Positions 59,168-64,000 of a stretch of DNA of 64,000 bases are shown here, in pieces; positions within the stretch are counted from its first letter, which is position 1; every line of letters begins with the position of its first letter. A model generated the notes under the pieces. That model saw only the letters and a program-made list of their open reading frames with translations. It ran no database searches and was not told the DNA's origin. This stretch comes from Burkholderiaceae bacterium (lineage in GTDB: Bacteria; Pseudomonadota; Gammaproteobacteria; Burkholderiales; Burkholderiaceae_C): the NCBI GenBank assembly GCA_019745555.1, contig JAIESX010000020.1, positions 62,001 through 126,000 of the forward strand, in the 5' to 3' direction. Both the position numbers and the translations under genes were made by a program.

Positions 59168-60103
59168 ATGTCCGACCCCAGTGATTTCAGCGCCGACAGC
59201 GCGGTCTACAAGACCCTGCTGGAGTCCACCCGCGCCATCCCCTGGAAGATCGACTGGGCCACCATGCGCTTCGCCTACATCGGCCCGCAGATCGAGGCCC
59301 TGCTGGGCTGGTCGCAGGACAGCTGGGTCAGCGTGGAAGACTGGGCCGCGCGCATGCACCCGGAAGACCGCGAGCGCGTGGTGAATTTCTGCGTGGCGCA
59401 ATCGAAATGCGGCGTGGACCACGAGGCCGACTACCGCGCGCTCACCAAGGACAAGGGCTACGTCTGGATCCGCGACGTGGTGCACGTGGTGCGCAATGCC
59501 GCGGGCGAGGTGGAGGCCCTCGTGGGCTTCATGTTCGACATCAGCGAACGCAAGAAGACCGAAGAGAAACTCGTCGCCCTGCAGCACGAGCTGGAGGCCC
59601 TGTCCTTCAAGGACGGCCTGACCGGCATCGCCAACCGCCGCCAGTTCGACGCCAGCCTGGAGCGCGAATGGGCGCAGGCCAGCCGCGACCACACGCCCCT
59701 GTCCCTGCTCATGCTGGATGTGGATCTCTTCAAGCAGTACAACGACCTCTATGGCCACCTGCAGGGCGACAGCTGCCTGATCACCATCGCCCAGGTCCTG
59801 GGCCAGGCGGCGGTGCGGCCGCGTGACGTGGTGGCGCGCTTCGGCGGCGAAGAGTTCGTCATCCTGCTGCCCGAGACCGACGCCCAGGGCGCACGCGAGG
59901 TGGCCGAACGCTGTCAGCGCCTCATCGCCGAACAGGCCCTGGAGCACAAGCTCTCGCCCCACGGCCAGCGCGTGACGCTGAGCGTCGGCATGGGCACCGC
60001 GATGCCGGGCGAGTCGCCGTCCCACGGCGAGCTGCTGCAGGCCGTGGACCGGCAGCTCTACGCCGCCAAGCAGAAGGGGCGCAACCGGATCGAGGGCGGT
60101 TGA
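59168..60103 (+). CDS. PAS-GGDEF diguanylate cyclase
   Basis: About 311 residues from ATG 59168 (other in-frame ATG codons at 59147 and 59093). A PAS/PAC domain (about 15-135, YVWIRDVVHVVRNAAGEVEALVGFMFDISERK), a linking helix, then a GGDEF domain (about 150-310) with FGGEEF and the RPRD inhibitory site five residues before it. The active-site loop is intact, so cyclic-di-GMP synthesis with product inhibition is expected. No signal peptide or membrane helix: cytoplasmic. It stands apart from the ptx genes. Confidence 0.9.
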   Translation: MSDPSDFSADSAVYKTLLESTRAIPWKIDWATMRFAYIGPQIEALLGWSQDSWVSVEDWAARMHPEDRERVVNFCVAQSKCGVDHEADYRALTKDKGYVWIRDVVHVVRNAAGEVEALVGFMFDISERKKTEEKLVALQHELEALSFKDGLTGIANRRQFDASLEREWAQASRDHTPLSLLMLDVDLFKQYNDLYGHLQGDSCLITIAQVLGQAAVRPRDVVARFGGEEFVILLPETDAQGAREVAERCQRLIAEQALEHKLSPHGQRVTLSVGMGTAMPGESPSHGELLQAVDRQLYAAKQKGRNRIEGG

Positions 60104-60144
60104 GCACCGGGCAGCTCCACACAGCCCTGTGCAAAATGGGCCCC

Positions 60145-60435
60145 ATGACCCACACCGTCCAGCACCAGGAAGCCGGCTCGAAAGGCGCCTTCTTCATCGC
60201 CCGCCCCGAGGGCGGCCACCTCGCCGAGATGACCTACAGCCGGGCCAACCCCACGCTGATCATCATCGACCACACCGACGTCGACCCCTCCCTCACCGGC
60301 CAGGGCATAGGCCGCAAGCTGCTGGATGCGCTGGTGGCCTGGGCGCGCGAGACGAAGACCAAGGTCATGCCGCTGTGTCCCTATGCCAAGGCGCAGTTTG
60401 GCAAGGATGCGTCGATACGGGATGTGTTGATGTGA
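60145..60435 (+). CDS. Small GNAT-like N-acetyltransferase (YjdJ family)
   Basis: 96 residues from ATG 60145, possible start also at 60136. It resembles the short GCN5-like proteins such as E. coli YjdJ, with FFIARPEGGHLAEMTYS, LIIIDHTDVDPSLTGQGIGRKLLDALV containing the acetyl-CoA loop Q-G-I-G-R, and PLCPYAKAQF at the end. The acetyl acceptor is unknown. It lies 41 bases after the GGDEF gene on the same strand. Confidence 0.8.
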   Translation: MTHTVQHQEAGSKGAFFIARPEGGHLAEMTYSRANPTLIIIDHTDVDPSLTGQGIGRKLLDALVAWARETKTKVMPLCPYAKAQFGKDASIRDVLM

Positions 60436-60828
60436 TCCCGCTTGCTGCGATGACGAGCGGCTGAATGGCTGGTTGAGTGAAGCCGCCATTTGCACTTGCT
60501 AGGCGTAGGACTGCATAAGGCTGATTGCCGCCGTTCGATTTTCTGGGCACTAATGGCCGTTCGTTCCGAAAGCGCTCATCCAAGAGGAGGCCAGAAATGT
60601 TGTCCTATGCCCCTTTCGGGGGATATTTCTCTCGGGCCAGGCTCCCTAGAATCTGACCAGAATCCTGCGTGGTTTATCGGTTTCATTTATACCTGTACAA
60701 ACGGCCACGAGACTTGAGATTTCTTCAATGCTGACAGGTATTTAGGGTGGATCCAATGGACGGTTTATCACGCAGGCGCCGTTTTATTTCGCAGGTTTTG
60801 CGATGTACATCACGTTAGACCTCACGGA
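60436..60828. other. AT-richer intergenic region upstream of an integron cassette
   Basis: A stretch of about 390 bases of visibly lower GC than the flanks. No convincing gene: a 75-codon ORF at 60490-60717 has no ribosome binding site and no family features. It ends in a 10-bp palindrome (GATGTACATC) and the core site GTTAGAC at 60814-60820, the 5' boundary of the cassette. Confidence 0.6.
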
Positions 60829-61180
60829 ATGCACGCTCTTCGGAACTGGTCGAGAACCAAGCTAGCCATGCTCCTAGTGGCAACGCTTCTGCTTTGTCTC
60901 TTCTTTCTGTCGTGGTTCATGCAAACGGTGTGGCTCTCGTCGCTCGCAAGAGACAACAGCCTCGGAACCGCAGTGTGGGCGTACTCCCAGCTTGGCTGCG
61001 CATTCCTCCTCGCGGCGTTTGGGGTTTACGTCGGGGTTCGGCTGTGGAAGGCCGGCGGGAGCGCGTCGTGAGGTCTAACAGGTCGTTCGACTCGGACACG
61101 CACCGGCAGGGCGCCGCGAGGCGTGCTGGTGAGCTTACGCCTCGCGGCGCCCTGCCGGTGCGTGCCGGTCAACTCCAACG
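60815..61180 (+). mobile_element. Integron gene cassette with attC site
   Basis: A 366-base unit bounded by TTAGAC at the left (completing the core GTTAGAC at 60814-60820) and G at the right end (61180, in AACGTT). The R'' box GTCTAAC (61073-61079) is the exact reverse complement of the left core, the diagnostic feature of a cassette excised as a circle. It contains one ORF starting 9 bases after the core and ending 1 base before the attC. Lower GC than the chromosome. No integrase is in the window. Confidence 0.88.
60829..61071 (+). CDS. Integron cassette ORF: small membrane protein
   Basis: 80 residues, starting 9 bases after the cassette core and ending 1 base before the R'' box. Two hydrophobic segments, about 12-35 (LAMLLVATLLLCLFFLSWFM) and 48-72, with a basic N-terminus (RNWSRTK) point to a two-pass inner-membrane protein with both ends in the cytoplasm. 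No family recognised. No strong ribosome binding site; cassette genes often depend on an upstream integron promoter. Confidence 0.65.
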   Translation: MHALRNWSRTKLAMLLVATLLLCLFFLSWFMQTVWLSSLARDNSLGTAVWAYSQLGCAFLLAAFGVYVGVRLWKAGGSAS

Positions 61181-61186
61181 TTCAGG
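61073..61186 (+). mobile_element. attC recombination site
   Basis: R'' GTCTAAC (61073-61079), L'' GTTCGAC (61085-61091), L' GTCAAC (61168-61173) and R' starting with GTT at 61180. L'' pairs with L' leaving one extrahelical C at 61088; further single bulges at T61092 and A61096 flank a CGG/CCG stretch. A perfect 27-bp stem (61098-61124 with 61137-61163) and a 12-base loop follow. This matches the folded bottom-strand architecture of attC sites in every part. R' at the insertion reads GTTCAGG, one base off the GTTRRRY consensus. Confidence 0.9.
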
Positions 61187-61384
61187 GCCTGTTCCCCGTC
61201 GGACCAGGTGACCGCTATGTGACCGAATCAGGACGGTCAGGATTCCGTAGCAACCGACCGTAATCGCTGCATACCAGCTGTCGTTTAGACAAGTCTGAAC
61301 TTCCGCTTTGGGGGAGAAAGCTGAAACCGACTGAGCAACAAAAAGCCGCCCTAAGGCGGCTTTTTGTTGCAGCGCGGAAGTTGC
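61187..61384. other. Spacer between attC and htpG
   Basis: No gene seen. It contains the short imperfect inverted repeat GTTTAGAC-AA-GTCTGAAC at 61283-61300, which resembles a degenerate cassette core pair, and the terminator of htpG. Confidence 0.5.
61336..61369 (-). terminator. Bidirectional intrinsic terminator after htpG
   Basis: CAACAAAAAGCCGCC and GGCGGCTTTTTGTTG form a 15-bp perfect stem with loop CTAA. The stem ends in A/T runs on both sides, so it works for htpG (minus) and for transcripts from the cassette side (plus). Confidence 0.88.
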
Positions 61385-63334
<1,950 letters not shown>

Positions 63335-63444
63335 AGCTTTTCGGATCGTGACAAACAGCGGCCAGGCGCCGGCGGCGCCGCAGAAAACCGGGAATTATGG
63401 GCGGGGGCCGGGGTTTCAAGGCCCGGCCGCCGAGGAGGGGCGGC

Positions 63445-64000
63445 TCAGAACTTCTCGTGCGGCGCCAGGTAGCGCCACTGGCCCACGGGCAGCCGGCCCA
63501 GCATGACGCGGCCGATGCGCACGCGCTTCAGGCCCACGACCTTGAGGCCGACGAGTTCGCACATGCGGCGGATCTGGCGCTTCTTGCCTTCGGTCAGCAC
63601 AAAGCGCAGCTGCTCGGGGTTCTCCCAGTCCACCCTGGCGGGCTTGAGGGCTTGGCCGTCCAGGCTCAGGCCGTGGCGCAGCTTGGCCAGCATGGCGGGC
63701 GGGAAGACGGCCTGCACATTGGTGGAGACGGGGTCTTTTTCATCGATGGTCTGCAGCTCGCTGGGCGCGCTGGCGGCGGCGGGCGTACCCAGGTAGACCA
63801 CGCGCACCAGGTATTCCTTTTCCATCGTCGAGTCTTCGCCGATGAGCTGGCGCGCGATGCGGCCGTCCTGCGTGAGGACCAGCAGGCCGGTGGAGTCGAT
63901 GTCCAGCCGCCCGCAAGGCGCCAGGCCCTTGAGCTGGCTGCCGTTGAAGCGGATGGGCGCGCGGTCGTCGCGCCAGCGGTTCTGCGCCTGCACCAGCACC
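63445..64000 (-). CDS. RsuA/RluF-family pseudouridine synthase, 3' part
   Basis: The gene is open through the window end; about 185 C-terminal residues are visible. The catalytic block [17 protein letters not shown] contains the active Asp, followed by KEYLVRV and [26 protein letters not shown]. Homologous enzymes modify 23S rRNA (RluE, RluF) or 16S rRNA (RsuA); the ending resembles RluF most. The N-terminal S4 domain, if present, lies beyond the window. Confidence 0.85.
   Translation of the reverse strand, partial: VLVQAQNRWRDDRAPIRFNGSQLKGLAPCGRLDIDSTGLLVLTQDGRIARQLIGEDSTMEKEYLVRVVYLGTPAAASAPSELQTIDEKDPVSTNVQAVFPPAMLAKLRHGLSLDGQALKPARVDWENPEQLRFVLTEGKKRQIRRMCELVGLKVVGLKRVRIGRVMLGRLPVGQWRYLAPHEKF

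Noticed and set aside
60490-60717. 75-codon ORF in the AT-richer region before the cassette
   Set aside because: No ribosome binding site or recognisable domain, odd composition, and not conserved-looking.
60700-60820. A second attC upstream of the cassette
   Set aside because: The bases before GTTAGAC contain only the GATGTACATC palindrome; no L''/R'' partners with the right spacing were found.
61073-61186. Reading the 27-bp palindrome at 61098-61163 as a transcription terminator
   Set aside because: There is no U-run after it, and the flanking R''/L''/L'/R' boxes with extrahelical bases fit attC far better.

Overview
This 64 kb window is high-GC DNA from a member of the Betaproteobacteria, most likely Burkholderiales/Comamonadaceae. 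The assignment rests on the gene order recG / oxyR / ubiA / proC, the fMet-tRNA directly after rplQ, the protein sequences of OxyR, UbiA and HtpG, and several gene pairs I associate with that family. It is a contiguous chromosome segment with one small accessory patch near 60.4-61.4 kb. I cannot name the species.

Layout. 1-1460: formaldehyde detoxification (end of glutathione-dependent formaldehyde dehydrogenase, then S-formylglutathione hydrolase). 1618-4328: a probable outer-membrane barrel, an SDR oxidoreductase and queA. 4413-8219: a divergent photolyase-like flavoprotein and recG; recG carries an in-frame palindromic insertion. 8306-11472: a SPOR-domain membrane protein followed by a 143-bp palindromic repeat, an OYE-type flavin oxidoreductase and a secreted protein. 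11568-17409: oxyR, ubiA, proC and the glycerol genes glpK-glpD. 17569-26508: the spc and alpha ribosomal-protein operons (rplN to rplQ, with secY, infA and rpoA), closed by initiator tRNA and a strong terminator. 26724-31047: a branched-chain-type binding protein, an M20 amidohydrolase, coaX and a persulfide dioxygenase-rhodanese fusion. 31362-35150: a TRAP transporter whose large permease has an acidic repeat insert. 35268-38561: icmF behind a perfect 26-bp palindrome. 38577-49536: mixed genes, including a GMC oxidoreductase, a phosphoesterase/pseudokinase-USP pair, an HD-GYP phosphodiesterase, srkA, a signal-less binding protein behind a 23-codon upstream ORF, a lipoprotein hydrolase and a cytochrome c lipoprotein. 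49668-54341: a complete livGFKHM-type ABC transporter (minus strand).

54474-59039 is the most interesting metabolic locus: four overlapping minus-strand genes matching ptxA, ptxB, ptxC and ptxD (ABC uptake of phosphite plus NAD-dependent phosphite dehydrogenase) with a divergent LysR regulator in the position of ptxE. It predicts growth on phosphite as a phosphorus source.

59168-60435 holds a PAS-GGDEF diguanylate cyclase and a small GNAT-like protein. 60436-61384 is visibly different DNA with lower GC. It contains a single integron-type gene cassette (60815-61180): a 5' core site, an 80-residue membrane-protein ORF and a well-folded attC site with extrahelical bases, with no integrase in the window. 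The window ends with htpG and a truncated RsuA/RluF-type pseudouridine synthase.

All calls come from reading the sequence and remembered family motifs. No database search, folding program or expression data were available.
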